A stretch of 64,000 nucleotides of DNA from JAJPXC01 sp964628905 (lineage in GTDB: Bacteria > Bacteroidota > Bacteroidia > Bacteroidales > Muribaculaceae): NCBI GenBank assembly GCA_964628905.1, contig CAZVNS010000005.1, positions 16,733 to 80,732 on the forward strand. The letters are read 5' to 3'. Below the pieces are notes generated by a model. That model did no database searches, was not told where the DNA came from, and was given only the letters and a program-made list of their open reading frames with translations. Positions 16,370-24,729 of the stretch are shown piece after piece (the stretch's first letter is position 1; every line of letters starts with the position of its first letter). The position numbers were made by a program, and so were the translations under genes.

Positions 16370-19300
16370 TTATCTCTTGACGAACTTCAAGGTTGAGCGA
16401 CCGTCGTTGGCCACATAGATGCCGGGGGCGAGGATGCCGGCGTCGACCGTAGTCCCTGAAGCTGAAAGTACGAGGCGGCCTGTGGCATTATATATATTTA
16501 TTTTGCCGGCGGCGTGGTGGAGTGAGGAGCCGTCGTAGCTGAGCGATAAGTCTGTCAGAGTGACGTTACTGACTCCGGCGGGGTCGTCGAGCTCGGTGTA
16601 TCCGTTGTCGTCGATGCGGTAGTAGAAGTCGCGGTCGGCTGTAATCTTGGGTTCTGACGAGAGCTGGATGCCGTTGTTGAAGTTGTTGAATATCAGGTTG
16701 TAGCTGCCTCCTTCGGTGTCGAGTCCGAACACTTGGTAGTTGACACCTTCAATCTCTTTCTCGCCAAGGGGTGCCTGGCCGGGCCATGCGCCGAAGAGCT
16801 CGGAGTCGCCATAGGCGTAGAGTCCGAGGGCGGCCCAAGTGGTCTGGTTGTCGACGTAGATGTAGTGCTTGCACACGGGGATCTGTGGGATTGAGGCCGA
16901 CACTTTGAAGTTGTCGATTGCCAGTGCCATTGCGCTCGCGGCGTCATCACCCGAGGCTACGGTGATGTTCCAGGCGAGGTAGATGTCGAGTCCGGCTCCC
17001 ATCTCGATGGGTAGGGTAGCGATGACGGGGGTTGTCTCGCCGGGCACGGAGGCGTAGCCTGCTGTCTCGCTGTCGGGGGCGAGGTAGGTGTAGAAGTCGG
17101 TGCCGGCTGAGGTCCAGTTGCGGCCTTCGTAAGAGTAGTAGAGCTGCACGGCGAAGCCTGCTGAGTTGCTGCCTTTGCGGTACTTCTCGATGTCGTACGA
17201 CAGGTTGATATCGACGAGCTTCTGGCGTCCGTCGTTGAACAGGTGGGTGTAGATGTTGACGCAGCGTGTGCCGTCGGCCACACCGGTTGAGATGCCGCCG
17301 ATAGCACGGTCGGCCTCGTCGTCAGCGCCGAAGTTCCATAGGCCGTTCTTGGCGTTGGAGGGGAGGTTGACGCCGCCGGCGTAGGTTGTCTGGTCGAGGG
17401 CTGTGGCGTAGGTGCCAAGGGTGCGGGGCGCGATGGTCTGCTTGTCGATGCGCCATGCTTCGGGTAGGGTAGCGGTAGCCTCAGTGCCGATTGCATTGAA
17501 GTCCTCGGTAGCCTCCAGTGCATCAGCATTCAGCGTGATTGCGGGGTAGGTGGTTACCTCGGTGAGGTGGTCGGCTACGGTGACGAGGGCTGTCTTCACG
17601 AAGTTACCTTTTTTAGCGGTGACGGTGAATGTGCCGCGGGTGCCATCGGAGGTGAAGTGGCCTTCGGGGGTGATTGAGCCGCCGCCGTCGACGGTGAACT
17701 CAATGCCCTCGGTGGGATAGGTCATGCCGAAGTCGTCGAGCAGGGCGGTGCGGAAGTCAACTGTGCCGTTGAGGTGCTTGACGGTGTTGTCGTAGGCTTT
17801 TACGGCGTCAGAGGCGTACTGGCGCATCGTCTGGCCATCAGCGGCTGAGATGCCGGCAGGGGTATAAGTGATGTCGGTGGGGTCGATGCCGAAGATTGTG
17901 GCATATTCCATGCAGGCTGCCATGTAGGTGGCCTTGAGTGTGGGATGGCGGTCGTCGGAGAACATTGTGCCGGTGACTGTGGCACCCTCCTTGGTGTACA
18001 TGTTGTCGTAAGCCATGGCTACAGGCACGACCACTGCTCCGAACTCGTCGGCAACGCTCTTATAGATGTCGACGAACTGTGAGTTATAGGTGTTGAAGTT
18101 GGCCCAGTCGCTGCTGTAAGCCCAGTTCATGGGGAGGATGATCACGGCGTTGGGGTTGGGGCAGTATTCGCGGATGTACTCTATCCACTGCTTCACGTTG
18201 GCGCGGAATGTTTCGGGGTTGGTGCGGGGGAGTGAACTTTGCTCCTGGAGGATGATGTGCGACCATGCCTCGGAGCGCACGAGCATCTTGGCGCCGGGGG
18301 TACCGTCGGCAGCAAGTCCGTCGCCCTCCTCCCAGTGGTAGCTCAGGGGCTTGCCGAGGTTGGTGTGTTTGGTCCACGAGCCGTTGGCGCCCATGGCTTT
18401 GGCGATGTCGTTGAACACGAAGTCCTGGTCGTTGTAGTCTATCAAGCTGTTGTTGAGCGACAGCACTTTGACGGTGGCGGGGTTGGCGGGAGTGAGGATT
18501 ACTTCGGCGGGGTTGAGGGTCATCACGGTGGGTGTTGACTCAACCTGGGTGAATGTATAAGCGCCGTCGGTTATTGAGAATGTGACGTCGTAGGTGGCGG
18601 GGGCTATGGCTGCGCTCCCTTTCTCGCCTTTGACGAGGTTGCCGCTGAGGGTCGAGGTGGTAGCGTCGGTGGGGAGGCCCCATACGCTGCTGCCGCCTAA
18701 GCGCTGATACAGGCGCCAGTGTGAGAGTCCGTCGTTGGCTCCCTTCATGGTGACGCGTCCTTTGTAGAGGTTTGAGGCTTCGTCGAGCTTGAGCTCGCCG
18801 GTGGTGCTCATGTAGTTCCAGTTGTTGAAGTCGCCGACCATGTAGAGCGATGTCAGGCCATCCTCGGAGTCGTCGCTTTCAAGGAGGAGTGTGGCTTTGC
18901 CGTCGGCTACGTTGAGCACTATGCGCTTGCAGTCGATGGTGAGTCCGCCGCAAGAGATGTTGTCGTCGGTGCCGCTCATGAGTTCGTAGGGCATGTCGGG
19001 GGCGATGTTGGTGCCGTTGGAGCCGTAGTTGAAGTTTGATGACCAGTTGGCGTCGGCCACCTTGAAGGCTCCTGTGAGGGTCTTGTCGTAGAGCACGTAG
19101 GTGCCTGAACCTTCGTTGGAGAATTCCCAGGCAGCGTCAGCACCCCAGCTGTTGACTTCGCCGCGGAGGTAGTAGCCTGACGCTACGAAGGGCGGACGTG
19201 TGGGGTCAACCCAGCCGGTGTAAGTGTCGGGGTCGGCTATAGGCTCAAGTCCGATGGGCGACATGCAGTAGTAGGCATCGGCGGAGGTGCTGACCTGTAC

Positions 19301-20257
19301 GGGCCCATAATTATATGTGCCGGCGGTGGCGTAGAGGTCAAAGTTAGCCACAGCGGGCATCTCCCAGGTGTAATATGTGACGCCGTTGACGATTTTGGTC
19401 ATTGATGAGGTCATGCCGGGGGCTTGGCCGTAAGCGTCGGTAGTGGTGGAGTAGACGCTCAGACCGGCTTTGCCTGTGGCGTTCTCGATATAGAGGTAGT
19501 GCTGGTTGGCGTCGGCGTATTGGGCTGTGATTGTGATGTCGTCGAGGGCGAGACCGGGAGCGTTGTTGGGTGAGCTTCCTGAGGCCACTGAGATGTTCCA
19601 GGCGAGGTAGAGGTCCTTGCCGGGAGCGATATCCACGAGCAGGCGCTTGTTGGCGTTGGGGGTTGTGGAGATGGGCACTACGGCCTCGCCGAGGGTCTGA
19701 TCGTCGGGCTCGAAGAATGTGCGGAATTCGCTGCCGGCGTTGGTCCAGTTGGTGCCGTCGGTCGAGAAGTACATCTGCACCTCGAAGCCTGCGGGGTTGG
19801 AGCCGTTGCGGTATTTCTCGATGTTGTAGGAGATGTCGAGACCGCTGACGGGGTCAGTGGCGTCGTTGGTGAGTGAGGTAATCAGGGAGATGCAACGTGT
19901 GCCGTTGGCCACGGTGGTGGTAAGGCCACCCACGGCTCGGTCTGATGGTGTGGAGGATGATCCGAAGTTCCAGGTGCCGTTTTTGGCGTTGGAGGCAAGT
20001 GAGATGCCACCTTCGTAGAGCACTTCTGAGGAGGCTGCGCTCCATGCGCCCACGGTGCGGGGTGCTGTGAGGTTGCGGTCGATGACCCAACCCTGCGGCA
20101 GGGTGAGTGTGCCGGATTGGGCAGTGGCGTCCCACATGGAGTCGAAGTTTTCACCCACGGTGGGGCTTTCCTTCGTCAGCGAGTGGGCTGCTGCTGAAAT
20201 TGAGGAGGCGGTGAGCATCGCTACGGCCGCCATTAGCAAATTTTTACTAATTCTCAT
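16370..20257 (-). CDS. Multimodular secreted protein with SGNH-type (DUF4886-like) core
   Basis: This 1295-residue protein is probably secreted (signal peptide 1-23). Modules in order: a beta-sandwich, lectin/MAM-like (35-250); a CBM26-like starch-binding module (252-332); two SusE/F-like modules (about 360-455 and 468-570, the second with YMVGDFNNWNY); an SGNH hydrolase-like domain (597-795) with candidate nucleophile Ser604 in LNNSLID and an Asp768-His771 pair in SDDRHP; an Ig-like piece (845-900); a second copy of the beta-sandwich (915-1120); a second CBM26-like module (1130-1215, with FGAWPGQ); and a C-terminal sorting-type domain (1222-1295). The layout suggests an esterase acting on alpha-glucan or another decorated glycan at the cell surface. 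Substrate and activity are inferred. The usual GNS motif reads NNS, so catalysis is not certain. Confidence 0.72.
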   Translation of the reverse strand: MRISKNLLMAAVAMLTASSISAAAHSLTKESPTVGENFDSMWDATAQSGTLTLPQGWVIDRNLTAPRTVGAWSAASSEVLYEGGISLASNAKNGTWNFGSSSTPSDRAVGGLTTTVANGTRCISLITSLTNDATDPVSGLDISYNIEKYRNGSNPAGFEVQMYFSTDGTNWTNAGSEFRTFFEPDDQTLGEAVVPISTTPNANKRLLVDIAPGKDLYLAWNISVASGSSPNNAPGLALDDITITAQYADANQHYLYIENATGKAGLSVYSTTTDAYGQAPGMTSSMTKIVNGVTYYTWEMPAVANFDLYATAGTYNYGPVQVSTSADAYYCMSPIGLEPIADPDTYTGWVDPTRPPFVASGYYLRGEVNSWGADAAWEFSNEGSGTYVLYDKTLTGAFKVADANWSSNFNYGSNGTNIAPDMPYELMSGTDDNISCGGLTIDCKRIVLNVADGKATLLLESDDSEDGLTSLYMVGDFNNWNYMSTTGELKLDEASNLYKGRVTMKGANDGLSHWRLYQRLGGSSVWGLPTDATTSTLSGNLVKGEKGSAAIAPATYDVTFSITDGAYTFTQVESTPTVMTLNPAEVILTPANPATVKVLSLNNSLIDYNDQDFVFNDIAKAMGANGSWTKHTNLGKPLSYHWEEGDGLAADGTPGAKMLVRSEAWSHIILQEQSSLPRTNPETFRANVKQWIEYIREYCPNPNAVIILPMNWAYSSDWANFNTYNSQFVDIYKSVADEFGAVVVPVAMAYDNMYTKEGATVTGTMFSDDRHPTLKATYMAACMEYATIFGIDPTDITYTPAGISAADGQTMRQYASDAVKAYDNTVKHLNGTVDFRTALLDDFGMTYPTEGIEFTVDGGGSITPEGHFTSDGTRGTFTVTAKKGNFVKTALVTVADHLTEVTTYPAITLNADALEATEDFNAIGTEATATLPEAWRIDKQTIAPRTLGTYATALDQTTYAGGVNLPSNAKNGLWNFGADDEADRAIGGISTGVADGTRCVNIYTHLFNDGRQKLVDINLSYDIEKYRKGSNSAGFAVQLYYSYEGRNWTSAGTDFYTYLAPDSETAGYASVPGETTPVIATLPIEMGAGLDIYLAWNITVASGDDAASAMALAIDNFKVSASIPQIPVCKHYIYVDNQTTWAALGLYAYGDSELFGAWPGQAPLGEKEIEGVNYQVFGLDTEGGSYNLIFNNFNNGIQLSSEPKITADRDFYYRIDDNGYTELDDPAGVSNVTLTDLSLSYDGSSLHHAAGKINIYNATGRLVLSASGTTVDAGILAPGIYVANDGRSTLKFVKR

Positions 20258-20307
20258 TGGATGGTAAAATTAGGGTTGATGATTATTCATGGTACGTTGG
20301 ATATGTG

Positions 20308-20315
20308 CAAAATTA
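20308..20315 (-). promoter_or_regulatory. -7 box for the large secreted gene
   Basis: The minus-strand box is TAATTTTG, about 50 nt upstream of the ATG. The nearest TTTG is only 15 nt away, so the -33 element is non-canonical. Confidence 0.5.
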
Positions 20316-20449
20316 GGTTGAATAACAATACAAAATACGCACGAGGTGAAAAATCAAAGGTGAAATAAGCGGCTTGTAAGGGCTAAGTGGCTGATGTGTA
20401 GCGTGTAATGGCGGCGCTGATAAGTGCTAAAATCAAAGGTGCAAGGGTG

Positions 20450-20483
20450 TGAAAAGCCCGGCCTCGGTGGTGTGAGGTCGGGC
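20450..20483 (-). terminator. Terminator of tkt
   Basis: GCCCGGCCTC (20456-20465) pairs with GAGGTCGGGC (20474-20483, one G-T pair). On the minus strand a TTTTCAC run follows. Confidence 0.75.
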
Positions 20484-20503
20484 ATATAGGGTGTAAGCGG
20501 GTG

Positions 20504-22540
20504 TCAGCGGCCGAGGTAGGAGCGTACTTCGCGGAGGATGTTGGCGGGGGTGTAGCCAAACTGCTCGTCGAGCACCTTGTAGGGGGCTGACGCTCCGAAG
20601 CGGGTCATGCCGTAGACGCGTCCGCCACGGCCAACGAGGCTCTGCAGGGTGATGGGGAGTCCGGCTGTGAGGGCGAAAGCGGGGATGTCGGCGGGTATGA
20701 CCTCCAGACGGTAGTCGGCGGGCTGCTGCTCGAACAGGCCAACAGAGGGCACTGACACCACGCGGGCTTCGATGCCCTCGGCTTGAAGTAGCGGGGCCAC
20801 TTCGCAGAGCAGTGATACCTCAGAGCCGTTGCCCACGAGGGTGACATCGGGGTTGGGTGAGTCGAGCACCACGTAGCCTCCGCGGCGCATCCCCTCGGCG
20901 TCGGTGTAGCGGTCGCCGGAGGTGGAGGGGAGATCTCTGACATCCTGGCGGCTGAGGATGAGGGCTGTGGGCGATTGGCGGTTGTCCATGGCCATCTCCC
21001 AGGCGATGGTGGTTTCGGCAGAGTCGGCGGGGCGCAGCACGAGCATGGCGGGGCGTCCTGAGAGGTTGTTCATCTGCTCGAGGAGGCGTATCTGGGCTTC
21101 CTGCTCGACGGGCTGATGTGTTGGTCCATCCTCGCCGACACGGAATGCGTCGTGGGTCCAGATGTATTTGACGGGGAGTTCCATCAGTGCGGCCATGCGG
21201 ATGGCGGGCTTCATGTAGTCGCTGAACACGAAGAATGTGCCGCAGGCAGCTATTATGCCGCCATGTAGCGCGATGCCGTTCATGATGGCGGCCATTGTGA
21301 GCTCGGAGACCCCGGCGTGGAGGAACGCTCCGGTGAAGTCGCCGTGGGTCAGCGCGTGAGTGCCTTTGAGGAAGGCGTCGGTCTTGTCGGAGTTGGCAAG
21401 GTCGGCTGAAGAGACTATCATGTTGCCAACCCGGTCAGCGAGCACTCGCAGCACGTCGGCCGAGGCGGTTCGTGTTGCCACGTCGGCCTTGTGGACTATT
21501 GAGCGATAGCCTATCTCGGGGAGACGGCCGTCGATGTAGCCCTGGAGGGTGTCGGCGAGCTCGGGGTTGGCCTCAGCCCACCGGCGGTGAGCCTCACGGC
21601 GCTCACTGACGATGGCACGCATGCGTGTGGCGCGCTCCTGGTAGAGTGCTTTTACGTCGGGCCATATCTCCCAGGGTTGATCAGGGTCGCCGCCGAGGTT
21701 GCGCACGGTAGCGGGGTAGTCGGCACCTGATTTCGACAGGGGCTGGCCGTGAGTGGAGCATTGCCCCTCGAAGTTGCTGCCGTCGGCACGGACGCAGCCA
21801 CGACCCATGATGGTGTGGCCGATGATGAGGGTGGGGCGCTCCGCCTCGGCGATGGCTTGGTCGAGGGCGTCGGCGATGGCTTGCGGGTCGGTGCCGTCAA
21901 CCTCGATCACGCGCCAATGCCAGGCACAGTATTTGGCGGCGTAGTCCTCGGTGTCGACGGCGTCGACGTCGGTGGAGAGCTGCACCTTGTTGGAGTCGTA
22001 GAACATGATGAGGTTGCTCAGACCGAGGTAACCGGCGATGCGTCCGGCACCTTGCGAAATCTCCTCCTGGATGCCGCCGTCGGAGATGAAGGCGTAGGTC
22101 TTGTGGGCGATGGTCTCACCGAAGCGGGCGGCGAGGAGGCGCTCGGCTATGGCAGCGCCCACGGCCATGGTATGCCCTTGGCCAAGGGGACCGGAGGTGT
22201 TCTCCACGCCGCGCTCAGGGTCAAGCTCGGGGTGGCCGGGAGTCACCGCACCCCACTGGCGGAACTGCTGCAACTCGTCGAGGGTGTAGAACCCCGTAAG
22301 AGCCAGCACGCTATATAGCATGGGCGACATGTGGCCGGGGTCGAGGAAGAAGCGGTCGCGGGCTATCCATGTGGGATCGTCGGGGTCAGTGACGAGATAC
22401 TTTGAGTAAAGCACGTTGATGAAATCAGCGCCACCCATGGCGCCACCGGGGTGCCCCGATTTGGCGCGCTCGACCATCGAGGCAGCCAGCACGCGGATGT
22501 TGTTGGCGGCGCGGGTCATCAGTTGACTATCGAGTTGCAT
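20504..22540 (-). CDS. tkt: Transketolase
   Basis: This 678-residue thiamine-diphosphate enzyme moves two-carbon units between sugar phosphates in the pentose phosphate pathway. It contains ERAKSGHPGGAMGGAD (residues 23-38) at the N-terminal cofactor face, NTSGPLGQGH near residue 114, the metal/TPP segment SDGGIQEEISQG near residue 153, and in the pyrimidine domain THDAFRVGEDGPTHQPVEQ (about 465-483). Length is normal for the full enzyme. It stands alone, with a promoter about 45 nt upstream and a clear terminator. Identification is secure. Confidence 0.95.
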   Translation of the reverse strand: MQLDSQLMTRAANNIRVLAASMVERAKSGHPGGAMGGADFINVLYSKYLVTDPDDPTWIARDRFFLDPGHMSPMLYSVLALTGFYTLDELQQFRQWGAVTPGHPELDPERGVENTSGPLGQGHTMAVGAAIAERLLAARFGETIAHKTYAFISDGGIQEEISQGAGRIAGYLGLSNLIMFYDSNKVQLSTDVDAVDTEDYAAKYCAWHWRVIEVDGTDPQAIADALDQAIAEAERPTLIIGHTIMGRGCVRADGSNFEGQCSTHGQPLSKSGADYPATVRNLGGDPDQPWEIWPDVKALYQERATRMRAIVSERREAHRRWAEANPELADTLQGYIDGRLPEIGYRSIVHKADVATRTASADVLRVLADRVGNMIVSSADLANSDKTDAFLKGTHALTHGDFTGAFLHAGVSELTMAAIMNGIALHGGIIAACGTFFVFSDYMKPAIRMAALMELPVKYIWTHDAFRVGEDGPTHQPVEQEAQIRLLEQMNNLSGRPAMLVLRPADSAETTIAWEMAMDNRQSPTALILSRQDVRDLPSTSGDRYTDAEGMRRGGYVVLDSPNPDVTLVGNGSEVSLLCEVAPLLQAEGIEARVVSVPSVGLFEQQPADYRLEVIPADIPAFALTAGLPITLQSLVGRGGRVYGMTRFGASAPYKVLDEQFGYTPANILREVRSYLGR

Positions 22541-22583
22541 ATATAATTAATGTGTTATGAGGGCGTGGCGACTTACCACACCA

Positions 22584-22613
22584 CGAAGATACAACAAATT
22601 ATTAACGCGACAA
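22584..22613 (-). promoter_or_regulatory. Promoter for tkt
   Basis: On the minus strand TTG (22611-22613), a 19-nt spacer and TATCTTCG (22584-22591) match the -33/-7 pattern with one mismatch in the -7 box. Confidence 0.5.
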
Positions 22614-22683
22614 CGCAATATGATAAGAAAATTTAACAAATCATGTCGCAGGCGTAAGTGTTGATATAATAAAATATGATATC

Positions 22684-23433
22684 ATGAAATCAGTAACCGA
22701 TACACTGCTGCAGCGCCGCTCAGTGCGCCGCTACGAGCGCGAGGCCATCCCCCGGGAGGTGATGGACCACATATTTGAAGCCATCCGCAACACCCCTACG
22801 AGCTACAACGGTCAGCAATTCTCGGTAATCGACGTGGCCGACCAGCGGCTCAAGGAGCAGCTCTACGAAGTGGTGGGAGCCAAGCATATCAAGACCTGCA
22901 ACCGCTTCCTGGCCTTCTGCTCCGACTTCCACAAGATCACGATGCTCGCCCGCGACATGGGTGTGGCGATGCCCGACTTCACCGGCACCATCGATGGGCT
23001 TACGGTGGGCATAATCGACGCCTCGCTGGCGATGATGAGCGCCTTGACAGTGGCTGAGTCGTACGGCTTGGGCACATGCTGCGTAGGCTATGCCCGCACC
23101 GCCAACCCTGAGGCTGTGGCGCGCCTGTTAGGGTTGCCTCAGGGGGTCTATGTAGTCTGCGGACTGTCGATAGGAGTGCCCCGTGAGCAGCCCGACCTCA
23201 AGCCAAAGCAGCCACAGAGCCTGGTGGTACACCGCGACCGCTATCGCAGCGACTACGAGATGCTCCGGGAACTCCGTGACTACGACGAAGAAATCCGGCG
23301 CTACAACGCCGTGCGCGAGGGCACCAAGAGCGACAACGACTGGTGCTCGCACATCGTGTGCTACTACGACGAAGCCATGGGCTACGACATGCTCCACAAG
23401 CTCCGTGAGCGCGGCTACGACATTAAGTGTTGA
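22684..23433 (+). CDS. Nitroreductase-family oxidoreductase (NfsA-like)
   Basis: This 249-residue protein belongs to the FMN-dependent nitroreductase superfamily. It starts with the FMN-binding RRSVRRYE segment (residues 11-18), has TPTSYNGQQFSV around residues 37-48, a central helix (IIDASLAMMSALTVAESYGLG) and GTCCVGYAR, and the VVCGLSIGVP segment near residue 158. These features fit the NADPH-dependent NfsA/FRP branch. The physiological substrate cannot be told from sequence. No canonical promoter box is evident in the short AT-rich gap to tkt, which is transcribed divergently. Confidence 0.85.
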   Translation: MKSVTDTLLQRRSVRRYEREAIPREVMDHIFEAIRNTPTSYNGQQFSVIDVADQRLKEQLYEVVGAKHIKTCNRFLAFCSDFHKITMLARDMGVAMPDFTGTIDGLTVGIIDASLAMMSALTVAESYGLGTCCVGYARTANPEAVARLLGLPQGVYVVCGLSIGVPREQPDLKPKQPQSLVVHRDRYRSDYEMLRELRDYDEEIRRYNAVREGTKSDNDWCSHIVCYYDEAMGYDMLHKLRERGYDIKC

Positions 23434-23544
23434 GGCCACCTCAATCCCCCCACAATGGGGAGGCTTCCCGCCTGATGAAGCATAACATAGGGGCTTTGCC
23501 GCTGTAAACTTACCGTGCCCCAACGCTGTGCGGCGGGGTCCCCC

Positions 23545-23580
23545 ACAACTTAACACTTAAAAACTCACAACTCTCAAAAA
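23545..23580 (+). repeat. 8-bp A-rich array upstream of carA
   Basis: Units such as AACTTAAC, ACTTAAAA, ACTCACAA and CTCTCAAA lie just before the -7 box at 23588. Unlike the other copies, this array lies in the promoter region rather than in the transcribed leader. Confidence 0.7.
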
Positions 23581-23587
23581 CTTTTAT

Positions 23588-23595
23588 TATCTTTG
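23588..23595 (+). promoter_or_regulatory. -7 box for carAB
   Basis: TATCTTTG is a perfect -7 box. Its position rules out the in-frame ATG at 23597 as the start, since transcription would begin at about 23602. Confidence 0.65.
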
Positions 23596-23656
23596 CATGG
23601 TTTTCCCACCGATGGTGAAGGCCGCATATACTCAATCATTACACACTTACAAGCGT

Positions 23657-24727
23657 ATGCGCAACTCCCGACGCGCCGTGCTCCTGCTTGAGGACGGCAC
23701 TCGCTACGAAGGTTACTCCTTCGGCTATGAAGGCTCTACGTCCGGCGAGGTGGTGTTCAACACCGCCATGACCGGGTATCCCGAGAGCCTCACCGACCCA
23801 TCCTACGAGGGTCAGATTCTCGTCACCACTTACCCCATTCTCGGCAACTACGGCGTGCCTCCGCGGCGCGATAAGGACGATGTGAGCGAATACTATGAGA
23901 GCGACCACATCCATGCCCGCGCCATCGTGGCCCAAGACTACACTTGGCACCATAGCCACTGGCAAGCCGACCGATCACTCTCTGATTGGTTGATTGAGGA
24001 AAAAATTCCCGGAATATATGGCATCGACACCCGCACGCTCACTCAACATCTGCGTGAAAAGGGGTCGATGCTTGGCAAAATACTCGTCGAAGGCACGCCG
24101 GATGTGGACTTCTACGACCCCAACCGCGAGAACCTTGTGGCGCTCACGAGCTGCAAGGAGGTGGAGGTGCATGGCCAGGGCGACAAGACCGTGGTGCTTG
24201 TGGACTGCGGCGTGAAGCACAACATAATCCGGTGCCTTACCCGCCGGGGGGTGAAGGTGATACGCGTGCCTTGGGACTACGACTTCACCACGATTGACTA
24301 CGATGGCCTGTTCATCTCCAACGGCCCCGGCAACCCCGACATGGCCCAGGCCACGGTCGACAACATCCGCAAGGCGATGGACATCGGCAAGCCTATTTGC
24401 GGTATATGCATGGGCAACCAGCTGCTGGCAAAGGCCGCCGGAGCTACTACCTACAAGCTGCGCTACGGCCACCGCTCACATAACCAGCCGGTGCGCCGTG
24501 TCGGTACCGACACTTGCTACGTAACCTCGCAGAACCATGGCTTCGCTGTCGACCAGTCGACTCTGCCCGCCGACTGGGAGCCGCTGTTTGTCAACATGAA
24601 CGACGGCACCAACGAGGGTATACGCCATCGCTCGAAGCCCTTCTTCTCGGCTCAGTTCCACCCCGAAGCCTCGTCAGGTCCAAAGGATACAGAATTCCTA
24701 TTCGATGAATTCATTGCAATGCTCTAA
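23657..24727 (+). CDS. carA: Carbamoyl-phosphate synthase small (glutaminase) subunit
   Basis: CarA hydrolyses glutamine and passes ammonia to CarB to make carbamoyl phosphate for pyrimidines and arginine. I chose ATG 23657 (protein begins MRNSRRAVLLLEDG, 356 residues) because earlier in-frame ATGs either fall before the predicted transcription start or add a tail not usual for the family. The N-terminal domain has GEVVFNTAMTGYPESLTDPSY. The class I amidotransferase domain has the nucleophile in GICMGNQLLAKA and the His/Glu of the triad in FHPEAS. The common GICLGHQ reads GICMGNQ here. carB begins 2 nt after the stop, so they form an operon. Confidence 0.93.
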   Translation: MRNSRRAVLLLEDGTRYEGYSFGYEGSTSGEVVFNTAMTGYPESLTDPSYEGQILVTTYPILGNYGVPPRRDKDDVSEYYESDHIHARAIVAQDYTWHHSHWQADRSLSDWLIEEKIPGIYGIDTRTLTQHLREKGSMLGKILVEGTPDVDFYDPNRENLVALTSCKEVEVHGQGDKTVVLVDCGVKHNIIRCLTRRGVKVIRVPWDYDFTTIDYDGLFISNGPGNPDMAQATVDNIRKAMDIGKPICGICMGNQLLAKAAGATTYKLRYGHRSHNQPVRRVGTDTCYVTSQNHGFAVDQSTLPADWEPLFVNMNDGTNEGIRHRSKPFFSAQFHPEASSGPKDTEFLFDEFIAML

Positions 24728-24729
24728 TT

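Noticed and set aside
20349..20441. Two copies of AAAATCAAAGGTG in the tkt/SGNH-type gene gap
   Set aside because: The match is short, AT-rich and found only twice; no structure or gene context makes it convincing.
23597..23656. Earlier start codons for carA (23597, 23612)
   Set aside because: The first falls before the predicted transcription start, and both add residues not seen at typical CarA N-termini.
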